Source of the DNA: Lamellibrachia satsuma
Taxonomy: Eukaryota; Annelida; Polychaeta; Sabellida; Siboglinidae
DNA length: 64,000 bases
NCBI GenBank assembly: GCA_033239005.1
Contig: BSQZ01000029.1
Coordinates: forward strand, 3,345,501-3,409,500
Reading direction: 5' to 3'
Below are positions 13,957-27,484 of the stretch, piece by piece. Position 1 is the stretch's first letter, and each line of letters begins with the position of its first letter. Position numbers and translations under genes: made by a program. A model generated the notes under the pieces. That model was not told where the DNA came from. It did no database searches and saw nothing but the letters and a program-made list of their open reading frames with translations.

Positions 13957-14090
13957 ATGAGGTGGACATCGTCGGCTTCGATGGCAGCAGCAGTCCGAGT
14001 GATACGGACGACCAAAGCAGCATCCAGAGCAGCGATGGAGGCTGCTCATACAACACAAGGCAGCTGACACTGAGCGACGACAGCCTATGA
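13957..14090 (+). CDS. Terminal exon of an MXD/MAD-like bHLH-zipper repressor (C-terminal tail only)
   Basis: The exon starts in phase with two bases of a split codon, then runs 43 codons to TGA at 14088-14090. The peptide opens EVDIVGFDG and contains SSSPSDTDDQSSIQSSDGG, then ends TRQLTLSDDSL. A serine run followed by SD-D, an S-(I/M)-QS core and a D-G pair is the layout of the acidic serine-rich C-terminal tail of MXD (MAD) proteins. These dimerise with MAX at E-boxes and recruit SIN3 corepressor through an N-terminal SID. No bHLH-zipper or SID is visible in the window, so identity rests on the tail alone. Codon use is regular and the exon is richer in CpG than the flanking intron. An alternative is another nuclear protein with an acidic, casein-kinase-like tail. 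I am confident that it is an exon and moderately confident of the family. Confidence 0.6.
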
Positions 14091-17000
14091 TCTCCACCGT
14101 GCCAACCACACCCATGGCCGGCACCGGTGCACCAGCTGTGACCATTGTGGCCCTCGTGGCACCAACTGGAACTGTTCTCTTCTCACGCAGCGCGCAGCAT
14201 GCACATTGACACACAACACAAACACAAGGATCTTGTTTAATAACTATAACTGATGTGGAGCAGTGACCACAAGCGACCATAGTCTATGTTGGTCTGCTGT
14301 TAAGCCATACAAACTGTTTCTCTTGTTTTGTGAAGTGATTTACATCGAACATTTGTATATTAGTAGTCCGTTCTACATATTTTATTGTGTTGGAGGTTAG
14401 ACAGAGCCTAGGAATGCCATACATAAATGTTTGTAAACAAGTGCATGCATTGTCTGACCTTCACTAATGGTGCTTCAATTTCCCGCTAGTTTTATCTCAG
14501 TTCGCAACAAAATTTCATAATTTTTATGGTAATGTTTGTGGCCTGCCTGGATTCCCAACTGGGTTTCTGCACAGATGATCTTTGCAGCATTTTCACTTTG
14601 CTAATGCAGATGGACCACATGCATGTCATTGTATCAGTGTCATGTCCAGGGAAACAGACAAATGTTCCTTTGGATGGGCTGAACATTTGCACTGTATGCC
14701 TCATGGTCTGCTGCAGAACAAGACGTAACTGTTGTTTAATATCGGCTGCCAAAAGAAAGACGTGGCAGCCTCGCTAGCAGTCAGAAACGTGTTGATTATA
14801 AATGTTCTAAAAAACTATTACGATGATGTCATTTCATCAAGGGTGGCTGTGGCACCTACTGTCAGAGACAGATGAAATGGTATGCCCTGTCTATTCTGCC
14901 ACAAATGCAAGCAGGCCATAAATGTACACTATACTTTGAAGTAACATGGCAAACACACTTTAGTCATCAGTCAAGTCCACCACTCTCGAATATAAATAGT
15001 GATGCTGTGATATATATTAATATGTAGAAAAGAACTTAGTGAAAAATCCGTTCACTACGGAGAGAAAAAAGACGATAGAACCTTACACATCTAGCAGGGA
15101 GGATGCAGAGTTGTTTTACTTTATGGGGCACCTGTGCTAACAGTATTTTAACGTAGTTTTGGCACTGGAAGTGTGGACGGGTCTGCCTGTCACCAGATGT
15201 CATAAAGGTCGAAGGTGGTGATGACTGGTAGTGTAGTGACGGGGAATGTCATTACAACAGGCAACTGTGGTAGTTCGTAGCATCGTGGTTGATGTGTGCA
15301 ACTGTTTATCACAACAGCAGATACCTGTTTGTCTTTTAGGTGGAAGCGTCACTACGTATTTGCACCGCTTGGGTTTACAAAGACTGTATTGGAATGAAGA
15401 CTTAGAAAACGCATTTTTATGATGGCACTATGAGGTGGTTACTTGCCGAACATGAAAACAAACGCTGCTGATGTAGACACTGGTGAACTCAGTTGAAATG
15501 TAGGTGTGTATAATTGTGCCATTCCTGCCCAGTAAGCAGATGAGACCGAGCACGATTCGCGGCATTCACCTTGGCGAAATTGGCATTTAATATTTGCATG
15601 TGGCAGTGTTCCTGTGGTTGCGACCTGGCAGCTGTCAGGTCGACACAGCACCGCGTAATTGATATTCTGATATTTATGGAAGCGTCGCCAGGTGCCTGGC
15701 ACGCAATTGCAGATTGATTTATATTTAAAACCATTTTGTGCTACAACAGTTGAATGCGGTGACAGTGTTAACATTTTGATATTGGCACGCCGTGGTGCTG
15801 TGTCGTTGTGCGAAGTACCACCGTTGTGTCCTTGTTGAAGTGCCACCGCACTGTGACGTTGTACATGTAATTAGAATGGCTAAAGTGGTTTCAACACACG
15901 ATGAAGGATGACGCTGACCATGAGACTTGATATATGATTGTAGCAGGACACGCTGCAGACATTGAACGTTAACAACGCCTGGTGAACGTTTCTTGAATGA
16001 CCAGATGTTGTATTGGTGCTAATGCCAATATATGTAGTTTCCTGGCAAAATGGACGATGTTGGCAGCTGCTATGCTCTCGGAGTTACTGACCGAGGCCAA
16101 GAAGTCACCGTAGTTAGAATTGTGCCAGCTGTATGCCGTGCCAGTCAATGGCATTCGACTACCCGACCGATAGGTGCCGCGACGATACAACATTATCCGC
16201 ATTCACCGTAACAATATTTGACTGTGAACACGTGGTTGGGATGTCTAGCGTTCGTTTGGTTTTAACTAATCGTGAGCTTTGGGTGTCCACGTTTGTCGTC
16301 GCGGCACTTGGAGGTCGGATATGAAACTCCGTGTCATTAACCATGTGTGTTCTAGTCAGCGAACCACCTTCAGTCACCAGTGTCTTCTCCATCATGAATC
16401 TGTGGAACGGTGTCTCTTACGCCCGCCATACATATACCGATTCTTCAGTTGCCAACATGTCGGCACGATCCTTGTCGCCAGACGCCTGTCATCGGTTGTC
16501 GTCCGTCGAGTCTCTGTGGACACATGTCCTTGGTGCTCAGACGTCTTGTGTGCATAGACGACTTCTGTTGTATGGTGCCAACTTACTGCTCAATAAGGGA
16601 CAGCCTTTGGTTGTGCCAACACCGGCCAACTGTACCTGCAGCCACGGTTGGCCGCGGCCACCAATATCCCGCTGTGTACGCGATACAATGTGGCCGTCCT
16701 CCGGCATTGCATGGTACTGATGCGTGCCAGTGTAACACTTGCGTTGGTCATGCAATCGAAACGGCAACAATGGTCGCCAGTTGGTGCAGTCTCTGCGTCG
16801 ACGCGATCGGTGCCGCTATAGCACATAGCACTCAGGTTGTGATATATAGTTGTTAAATATTATGTACAGTGGTATCTAGATGTTAGTGTATAGTTTTAGC
16901 GACGGTCAATCACCGTCTTCTGTCGACGTGGATGTCCGTGTTGTGTCACGGCACCGGTATCTTTTTTAGAAGGGCACTTAGATGTATATCTCTGTGCCAA

Positions 17001-17430
17001 TCTGCTGCTGCTTGCTAAGACAAACACGTCCGACGTTCTGTCGACTCGTGACTCGATTTGCACGTGATCGGCGCGACGTGGCAGCGACATCTGGTGCTAG
17101 TTCGTCCACTCGTCATTTTGATTGGCCCAGTGCGACGCGACCCGTCCGCTTTCAGCGCCGGTTTTAGGTGTATGTTGTATGTATAATATTTTATCGCTGT
17201 AAATTATTTGCTTCTGCCATTAGGCCCGCGCCGGGCGCGGCGCCTGCGCAGTGCGACCGTTGCGACGGTCTGATTTGTAGCTGCGTCGCCAGCATGTTTC
17301 TTAAGGCACCATCCAGGGGGACATCTCAAAAGCCAACACTCCGATAGCAATAATCACGGACAGTCCCGGCTAGCATATCTTGCTTGCCCCGTCCGAGGCC
17401 GGAAAGTGTCGGGAAAAAGTAAAAATAAAA
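14091..17430 (+). other. 3' flank, possibly a long 3' UTR; no recognisable gene
   Basis: No AATAAA or ATTAAA was noticed close behind the stop codon. The first clear AATAAA cluster I see is at about 17424, so a 3.3-kb UTR is possible but unproven. CpG frequency climbs steadily from about 14.3 to 15.5 kb. Open frames at 15439-15846 (minus, 135 codons) and 16410-16856 (plus, 148 codons) show no domain or codon bias that I recognise, and they overlap other open frames. They are treated as chance. Confidence 0.35.
17219..17262. promoter_or_regulatory. Short GC/CpG-dense cluster with an NRF1-like motif
   Basis: A block of about 45 bp that is almost all G and C, including GCGCCGGGCGCGGCGCC and then TGCGCAGTGCG, which is close to the NRF1 palindrome. 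It could be a small promoter element, but no gene start is visible on either side. Confidence 0.2.
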
Positions 17431-18942
17431 TAAAATAGTGTGTTGTACGTGACACTTGACGGCTTATAAAAGAAAGCCACTGCAAACGCCGGCTCCGAAT
17501 ATCGACCATTTGAAAGAGTGTTGGCGTTTTAAAGTGAACCCCTGTAAAATCACAAGAGTCACTCACGCAGACGCGAGGGAGAGAACAGCGCCGCCTGTCG
17601 GCCAGTCCACGGCGGAGCCACCTGGTGTCGGCTCGGTGCTCACATACGTAGAGACGATCATAATTGTATCTCGAAATGTGTATATACAGTCTCTATTATA
17701 TTATTGTTCATCTTCTCCCGACAATCGGAGAATAAAATTTATTTCAAGTAGGTTCTGTGAGTTGTATTGTTTGTGTGCTATTTAGCAGTCACCTCCGCAA
17801 TATGCTCATCCCAAAAGCATCACGATATCAAGCAACATTTAACGTTGATGTCGGTCTTACACATAACGACAACCCCACGACCACCAGACATTGCAATCTG
17901 TAACAGAATTATAATTCATCTCTAATAAATCGTATTTTATTAACGGCTATTACTTATTCAATGTTTCGTTCTACTGTAATACTAAATAAATCACGCGTAC
18001 TTAATTTACAACTCAGTCCCAACTTTGTGTTGAAGTCACATGACTAACAAAGTACATATGACCACGTGCTATCACAGCAAGGTCATCACGAATTAGCAAA
18101 TTTTATGACTATTTATTATGACGCTCTTTAAGAGTCTTAAACAATGAAAGTACATTTTCCTATGTTAGAAGTTATTGTAACACTATGGATCCTTGGCCAT
18201 GCTGCTAACTGTTTACAGACACTTTAGTCCAATTAGTATATAACGGTCTAGTGAATACATTCAAACTAACATTACCTATAAACACATTATCTGGACAGTC
18301 AAACTGATCCACACCCAACCAACCATAATGTCATGTCAATGTCATGTCAATGTCATGGTGCAGAACAAAGTGGACTCGTTTTCACTCTTCAAGAGCGAAG
18401 CTCCACGAGCTACACAAGACACATAATTATAACGCTTGTAGACACAGTCTCCATCTATGTATATGAATACGGACATCAGCATGTTTCAACTCTTCATGTG
18501 CCTCCACGTTTAGTCGTGTTCAAGCGACCGCTACGTGCAGTCTGCATCGACGTGTCCTAGGAAGACTGGGCTGTTTCAGTTCGTCCCATTGTTGAGTCCT
18601 GTGTTACATTAAAAAAAATGTAGACGTAAAGCATGACGCAGGCTTCATCATTTCCCGAAATAACACGATGCAACGCGACAAAGGAGCAGTTTAATCGCAA
18701 TAACTAAAAGCTGTTAAATTATACTGTTTCAGAGCTGACATCGTTAAATGTCCATCTTCAATTAAATTTTTTTGCTAGTCTCATTTCAAATTCGTTTTGC
18801 AAAATATTAAACCTACATAATATCCACTGTAACATGCTAGCTCGTATGTGCAATTTTTGTGTAAATCATCTATTAAATTACTTAATGTTGTGAGAACTAA
18901 GACGCTGCACTGTTTTGATATCTTGAAATATGTGATACTTTG
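17431..18942. other. No gene recognised
   Basis: AT-rich unique sequence with AATAAA motifs at about 17733 and 17922. An 11-bp repeat (AATGTCATGTC, three copies) lies at 18323-18358. No domain-bearing frame was seen. Confidence 0.5.
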
Positions 18943-19069
18943 AATGAGCGTGAAGAGCAGAATGAGCGTGAAGAGCAGAATGAGCGTGAAGAGCAGAATG
19001 AGTATGAAGAGCAGAATGAGCGTGAAGAGCAGAATGAGCATGAAGAGCAGAATGAGCGTGAAGAGCAGG
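18943..19069. repeat. 18-bp minisatellite, 7 units
   Basis: Unit ATGAGCGTGAAGAGCAGA, with GTA and GCA variants. The last unit continues into GGGTGGATGCAC, a string that is also the core of the 41-bp array starting at 19661. The two arrays therefore share ancestry. Confidence 0.95.
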
Positions 19070-19660
19070 GTGGATGCACACCTGTTCATCTTTATTACGT
19101 TCGAATGTCGTGAGATCCAATACACACCTTGTAGACGTGTCCACAAATCGGACCATTCTCAATTCCCACGAATAAATCCTTTTAAAATGTCTCTGCCAAC
19201 ACAACCGCCAAGCACTGCTAATTATGCTCATCTGACGCCTATAATGACTGGTACAAAAATGCCCCATTTTCGGTTCGAATAAAAATGGGAGTTCATCAGC
19301 GACATTGCCCACTTATTAAATCGGTTGCGAGAGATGCTTATAGGTTCAACCAGCGCGACCAGTGTTAAGGTTAGGCTAATATCATTATGTCGCCCACAGT
19401 GTATTGTAATAAACAATTCTCATGGCCCTACACAAAAGAAGAAACGAAAACTCACTGTTTGCCCGAGCGCTCTTGTATGAAGTTTCTCTGTTGACGGCTG
19501 CAATAAACCGTGGACCGTTTCTCAGACTATGCTATGAGGCCAGTCGGTTCGTCCACATCTTGGGCATGAAGACGTTTGAGGCGCTCCATCCGCCTCATCT
19601 TGCAATTCAATGAAAGACGACATCGAACACACGAATGACGTTAAGCTAAAAGTTATGGTA
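19070..19660. other. Spacer between two related arrays
   Basis: Unique sequence of about 590 bp with no recognisable gene. Confidence 0.5.
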
Positions 19661-20856
19661 AAGCAGGATGGATACACCAGCATGGAGGTGGCGTAAAGAC
19701 AGAGCAGGATGGATGCACCAGCATGAAGGTGGCGTAAAGACAGAGCAGGGTGGATGCACCAGCATGGAGGTGGCATGAAGACAGAGTAGGGTGGATGCAC
19801 CAGCGTGGAGGTGGCGTGAAGACAGAGCAGGATGGATGCACCAGCGTGGAGACGGCGTGAAGACAGAGCAGGGTGGGTGCACCTGCGTGGAGGTGGCGTG
19901 AAGACAGAGCAGGAAGGATGCATCAGCGTGGAGACGGCGAGAAGACAGAGCAGGATGGATACACCAGCGTGGAGGTGGCGTGAAGACAGAGCAGGATGGA
20001 TGCACCAGCGTGGAGGTGGCGTGAAGACAGAGCAGGGTGGATGCACCAGCGTGGAGGTGGCGTGAAGACAGGACAGGATGGATGCACCAGCGTGGAGACG
20101 GCGTGAAGACAGAGCAGGGTGGATGCACCAACGTGGAGACGGCGTGAAGACAGAACAGGATGGATGCACCAGCGTGGAGACGGCGTGAAGACAGGGCAGG
20201 ATGGATGCACCAGCGTGGAGGTGGCGTGAAGACAGAGCAGGATGTATGTACCAGCGTGGAGGTGGCGTGAAGACAGAGTAGGATGGATGCACCAGCGTGG
20301 AGGTGGCGTGAAGACAGAGCAGGATGGATATACCAGCGTGGAGGTGGCGTGAAGACAGAGCAGGGTGGATGCACCAGCGTGGAGGTGGCGTGAAGACAGA
20401 GCAGGATGGATGCACCAGCGTGGAGACGGCGTGAAGACAGAGCGGGGTGGATGCACCAGCGTGGAGGTTGCGTGAAGACAGAGTAGGATGGATGCACCAG
20501 CATGGAGGTGGCGTGAAGACAGAGCAAGATGAATACACCAGCGTGGAGGTGGCATGAAGACAGAGCAGGACGGATGCACCAGCATGGAGGTGGCGTGAAG
20601 ACAGAGCAGGGTGGATACACCGGCGTGGAGGTGGCGTGAAGACAGAGCAGGGTGGATACACCAGCATGGAGGTGGCGTTAAGACAAAGCAGGATGGATAC
20701 ACCAGCGTGGAGGTGGCGTTAAGACAGAGCAGGGTGGATACACCGGCGTGGAGGTGGCGTGAAGACAGAGCAGGGTGGATACACTAGCATGGAGGTGGCA
20801 TGAAGACAGAACAGGATGGATGCACCAGCATGGAGATGGCGTGAAGACAGAGCAGG
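19661..20856. repeat. 41-bp minisatellite, about 29 units
   Basis: Unit CACCAGCGTGGAGGTGGCGT followed by GAAGACAGAGCAGGATGGATG. As 41 is not a multiple of 3, translation cycles through all frames and yields a 41-residue peptide repeat. On the minus strand three overlapping frames of 259 to 381 codons are open. These are repeat artefacts rather than a family I know. The array ends exactly where an RTE-like reverse transcriptase remnant begins. Confidence 0.97.
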
Positions 20857-21240
20857 ATTTGGTCTCAAGATAGCCTAAACAAGACCAAGCTCAAGAAACT
20901 GAAGACACGCAGCACAAGAAAGAACACTGTGCGAGGTAAAGTGCTAGAGCACATGAACGAACTCGAGTACCTTAACAACTTCCTATCAGCAGACAGCAAC
21001 ATTGAGAAAAGAATTTCCACAATGAATGAATACAGATTCAACGTCAGTACTATTATAAACTTCAGAAACATGGAGGACCAACAAGAAGATTGGGAGCCGA
21101 CCCAGGGGTTTTGAGGGGAGGTGCCTCAGACGAATCCTCTGCATACGTTGGGAGCAACAAGGAAAAAAGTGGCCAACAATGAAATCTCCGAACATCAACA
21201 ATAATATTGTCGATGAGATAAAAGGTGGATAACTTTGATT
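20857..21240 (+). pseudogene. RTE-like LINE reverse transcriptase, C-terminal fragment, frameshifted
   Basis: The reading starts with FGLKIA, shifts frame into NKTKLKKLKTRS, then gives LEHMNELEYLNNFLSADSN followed by IEKRIS. This matches the GLKIN-KTK and hydrophobic FTYLGS-(x)-ADG-EKEI segment that follows the catalytic core in RTE-clade reverse transcriptases. After a second shift at about 21115, GRCLRRILCIRW matches the CLRRIL-I-W segment further downstream in the same family. The catalytic YADD box is absent, so the copy is 5' truncated and dead. It runs into the 81-bp array that follows. Confidence 0.65.
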
Positions 21241-21750
21241 GTATTCATTGTTAAAGAAGTATAGATACATGCTGCTACGTATAAACATTGTCGATGAGGT
21301 AAAAGATGGATAACGTTGATTGTGTTCACTGTTAAAGAAGCATAGATACATGCTGCTACGTATAAACATTGTCGATGAGGTAAAAGGTGGATAACGTTGA
21401 TTGTGTTCACTGTTAAAGAAGCATATATACATGCTGCTACGTATAAACATTGTCGATGAGGTAAAAGGTGGATAACGTTGATTGTGTTCACTGTTAAAGA
21501 AGCATAGATACATGCTGCTACGTATAAACATTGTCGATGAGGTAAAAGGTGGATAACGTTGATTGTGTTCACTGTTAAAGAAGCATAGATACATGCTGCT
21601 ACGTATAAACATTGTCGATGAGGTAAAAGGTGGATAACGTTGATTGTGTTCACTGTTAAAGAAGCATAGATACATGCTGCTACGTATCAACATTGTCGAT
21701 GAGGTAAAAGGTGGATAACGTTGATTGTGTTCACTGTTAAAGAAGCAACA
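21205..21750. repeat. 81-bp minisatellite, about 6.5 units
   Basis: Unit contains ACATTGTCGATGAGGTAAAA, GGTGGATAACGTTGATTGTG and AAGAAGCATAGATACATGC. The first, diverged unit overlaps the end of the RTE-like fragment (NIVDEIK), so the array looks like an amplified piece of that element. 81 bp equals 27 codons, so the minus-strand frames stay open. Confidence 0.95.
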
Positions 21751-22605
21751 TTGGTCGAAACAACAGCGAGCAGACTGACTCACGCAGTTATTCAAGGCAG
21801 TGAACTCGCAGTGGCGTCCGCAGTGCACCCGCAGTGCACGCACAGTGCACCCGCAGTGGCCCCTGCTCGCCTCCAAGACGGCGTCGTACTCGTTGTGACG
21901 TCAGCCGGCATTTAGCCGGTAATGAGAAATTCCGTAAGCTATGGGTAAGTAAACCCGCACACAAATTATGCCTAGCGTGACCCAACAGCGATCAGGTGTC
22001 ACTATGGGGTCGTCTCAAATGAGCTGATCGAATTTATTTCGCGATAAAATACAATGTCAACTCACGAAAACATGCTAAATGTGCTCGAGTTACTGAGGTT
22101 CACGTAAAGTATATCGTCTCACGAACTAACCAGGCGCTGCAGTGTGACACAAGTTTGTTCTAACGTCTTCCACGTTTTTGTTTTCGTTTTGTTTACGATA
22201 TTTTGTAATTTGATATTGTAAGCCGAGGCCAATGGAGCGAATGAAATACACGCACATACATTAACTGCTTGTGAACAAAAACTGCAGCACGGTTCTGACA
22301 TATAAAATTGTTGAATGTAGAACGCTGCTAATAAATTATTTGTTTGTTTACATTCGCATCATTTTATGTGCTGTTGCCTGCTGTTGCCGGTACAAACACA
22401 GCTGTAGGGACATCGGATTGAGCAAGTTTCCACAACCCCTTTCCCTGGATAATAGGTTTCACATGGCCTGTCTTTCCTATCAGCATGGAAGGTATAGAGT
22501 TGCCTCATCATCCGATCAGTTCTTCTTCAGTAATTTTCTAATTTCTGTGAGGTCCCACGCCACTGTGTGGCATCATACATGCATTATGTATATGAGCCAC
22601 AGGTC
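21751..22605. other. No gene recognised
   Basis: Contains a short CAGTGCACCCG run at 21820-21860 (CGCAGTGCAC repeated three times) and a perfect TGACGTCA at 21896-21903. No domain was seen. Confidence 0.45.
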
Positions 22606-23092
22606 TACTGGCCGAGACGTGGGCGGGGGTGGAGCTAATGGCCGAGACGTGGGCGGGGGTGGAGCTACTAGCCGAGACGTGGGCGAGGGTGGAGCTACTG
22701 GCCGAGACGTGGGCGAGGGTGGAGCTACTGGCCGAGACGTGGGCGAGGGTGGAGCTACTGGCCGAGACGTGGGCGAAGGTGGAGCTACTGGCCGAGACGT
22801 GGGCGAGGGTGGAGCTACTGGCCGACACGTGGGCGAGGGTGGAGCTACTGGCCGAGACGTGGGCGAGGGTGGAGCTACAGGCCGAGACGTGGGCGAGGGT
22901 GGAGCTACTGGCCGAGACGTGGGCGAGGGTGGAGCTACTGGCCGAGACGTGGGCGAGGGTGGAGCTACTGGCCGAAACGTGGGCGAGGGTAGAGCCACTG
23001 GCCGAGACGTGGGCGAGGGTAGAGCCACTGGCCGAGACGTGGGCGAGGGTGGAGCTACTGGCCGAGACGTGGGCGAGGGTGGAGTTACTCGT
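22606..23092. repeat. 30-bp minisatellite, 16 units
   Basis: Unit CTGGCCGAGACGTGGGCGAG plus GGTGGAGCTA, nearly identical throughout and CpG-rich. The 10-codon period keeps four or more frames open on both strands (151 to 279 codons). This explains the long open frames without a gene. Confidence 0.97.
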
Positions 23093-23726
23093 GGTCAATG
23101 CTCACTTTAATGTAGACATTTCGCGTGACTTCCGTTTTCACGTCAATAAAGCATGTGTCAGAGATCGGGCAAATGGATACCGTTCAACAGTTTCAAGCAG
23201 CGGGCATGGCAATCCTAAAATAATGCAGTGTTTAGAATACTGCAAACACATCTAACCCTTTATTTTTAATGCGCCCCTGTTGCTCGGGTGTCCGAAGATT
23301 TAGGCGCGGTAGACGTTTTCATATAAGTATTATAAGTATGACATGAAAGGCAAGAAGGTATGGAGCAATGGCGGACAAGGTGGTTGCGGAAACGTGGTGC
23401 GTTTCATTTTAGATTTCATTGTTGTCGGCTAATGATCATAAAACATGCATACACGCATACGCATACATGCACATACCACATATACACACATATATGTACA
23501 CGCGTACATGAGCGTATAAGTTGCTGTCCTATTGACTATCATTGCGTATTTTGGGTTTTGATGTGGTGAGGTTCGATAATTTTTAATATAAAACGTTTCC
23601 TATTTTATAATCTACACTATTTAAAAATAGGTGACTCTATTCTCAGTCATGATATACCATTTTCTAAGTTTGACATAATACGTTAACCTTTAATGACCGC
23701 CGCCTTACTAACGTAACGTCGGGAAC
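23093..23726. other. No gene recognised
   Basis: Unique sequence with a short (GCATACA)n-like stretch at about 23445-23510. Nothing coding was seen. Confidence 0.45.
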
Positions 23727-23945
23727 TACACGAGGGACGGCTACACGACGTCTCCGGCGTGTACACGAGTGACGGCTACACGACGTCTCCGGCGTGAACA
23801 CGAGGGACGGCTACACGACGTATCCAGCGTGTACACGAGGGACGGCTGCACGACGTGTCCGTGTGTACACGAGGGACGACTACACGACGTGTCCGGCGTG
23901 TACTCGAGGGACGGCTCACGACGTCCACCATCCGGCGTCGACGTC
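23727..23945. repeat. About 35-bp minisatellite, 6 units
   Basis: Imperfect units of CACGAGGGACGGCTACACGA followed by CGTCTCCGGCGTGTA, rich in ACGT and ACGACGT steps. Confidence 0.9.
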
Positions 23946-23973
23946 CGGCATGTGTCCTATTGAAACAAATTAT

Positions 23974-24160
23974 CTACAGATTGTATAACTGCTAGCAGCG
24001 TGAATATGTTTGAACACAAGGTTGACACATATTTCAGTAGGGCAGATTACACCTAGATAAAAAAATTGGGCTCTCGATAAGCCATGGCTTCCTTGTCCAA
24101 TTGCCATCTGGGTCTTTGCCATATAGTTAGATCTTGTTAAATTTCTTTCGTGCCGTATTG
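23974..24160 (+). mobile_element. CR1/L2-like LINE, 3' end only
   Basis: The frame DCITASSVNMFEHKVDTYFS then RADYT and stop matches the C-terminus of the LINE at 40015-41364 (ASSVNMFKNKVDTYIRRAG). Downstream comes the family's 3' UTR with CTCTCGATAAGCCATGGCTT (hairpin 24080-24091) and TTGCCATCTGG, then an ATCTTGTTAAAT tail. It is severely 5' truncated. Confidence 0.85.
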
Positions 24161-26478
<2,318 letters not shown>

Positions 26479-27290
26479 GGCTGCAGTGTCCATCGGGCGC
26501 CCGGTGGACTGTACACTATAAATAGGCTGCAGTGTCCATCGGGCGAGCGGTGGACCGTACACTATAAATAGGCTGCAGTGTCCATCGGGCGCCCGGTGGA
26601 CCGTACACTATAAAAAGGCTGCAGCGCCCATCGGGCACCTGGTGGACCGTACACTATAAATAGGCTGCAGGGTCCATCGGTCGCCCAGTGGACCGCTGCA
26701 GTGTCCATCGGGCGAGCGGTGGACCGTACACTATAAATAGGCTGCAGTGTCCATCTGGCGCCCGGTGGACCGTACACTATAAATAGGCTGCAGGGTCCAT
26801 CGGTCGCCCGGTGGACCGTACACTAGAGGCTGCATTTTCCATCGGGCGAGCGGTGGACCGTACACTATAAATAAGCTGCAGTGTCCATCGGGCGCCCGGT
26901 GGGCCGTACACTATAAATAGACTGCAGCGCCCATCGGGCGCCTGGTGGACCGTACACTATAAATAGGCTGCAGGGTCCATCGGTCGCCCAGTGGACCGCT
27001 GCAGTGTCCATCGGGCGCTGCAGTGTCCATCGGGCGAGCGGTGGACCGTACACTATAAATAGGCTGCAGTGTCCATCGGGCGCCCGGTGGACCGTACACA
27101 ATAAATAGGCTGCAGTGTCCATCGGGCGCCAGGTGGACCGTACATTTTATGCTGCAGTGTCCATCGGGCGCCCGGTGGGCCGTACACTATAAATAGGCTG
27201 CAGTGCCCATCGGGTGCCTGGTGGACCGTACACTATAAATAGGCTGCAGTGTCCATCGGCGACCGGTGGACGGTACACTATAGGCTGAAG
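26479..27290. repeat. 46-bp minisatellite with a TATA-box-like motif in most units
   Basis: Unit GCTGCAGTGTCCATCGGGCG, then CCCGGTGGACCGTACAC and TATAAATAG. About eighteen full or truncated units; roughly eleven carry an exact TATAAATA. Several units have lost the TATA segment or part of it (26687-26700, 26990-27020, 27130-27155). The unit has a GC-rich half and a TATA half, an unusual composition for a satellite. Confidence 0.95.
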
Positions 27291-27396
27291 TGACCGGTGG
27301 ACCTGACGTGGATGGTCTTTAATGGCGCGGTCCGCTGCGGTGCTCCGTAACATGTCAATAAAATGTAATTATTTTAATGGGTCACAACGTCGACGG

Positions 27397-27450
27397 TTTA
27401 TCGGGCGCCGACAGTTTATCTGGCGCCGACAGTTTATCGGGCACCGACAG
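27397..27450. repeat. 18-bp repeat, 3 units
   Basis: TTTATCGGGCGCCGACAG and close variants, three in tandem. The CATCGGGCGCC core of the preceding 46-bp array recurs here as TATCGGGCGCC, hinting at a common origin. Confidence 0.85.
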
Positions 27451-27484
27451 TTCTGCGTCGATTGTTTTGGCGACGTTGTTAATC

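Noticed and set aside
13906..14280. 124-codon minus frame over the terminal exon
   Set aside because: Antisense shadow of the MXD-like exon; the plus-strand frame has a splice acceptor and family-like motifs.
16410..16856. 148-codon plus frame in CpG-rich DNA
   Set aside because: Overlaps other open frames on both strands and shows no domain; length is plausible by chance at this base composition.
19522..20667. 381-codon minus frame rich in Cys, His and Pro
   Set aside because: 41-bp repeat cycling through frames; three overlapping minus frames give the same peptide repeat.
22271..23255. Collagen-like or alanine-rich repeat proteins
   Set aside because: 30-bp repeat open in four or more frames on both strands.
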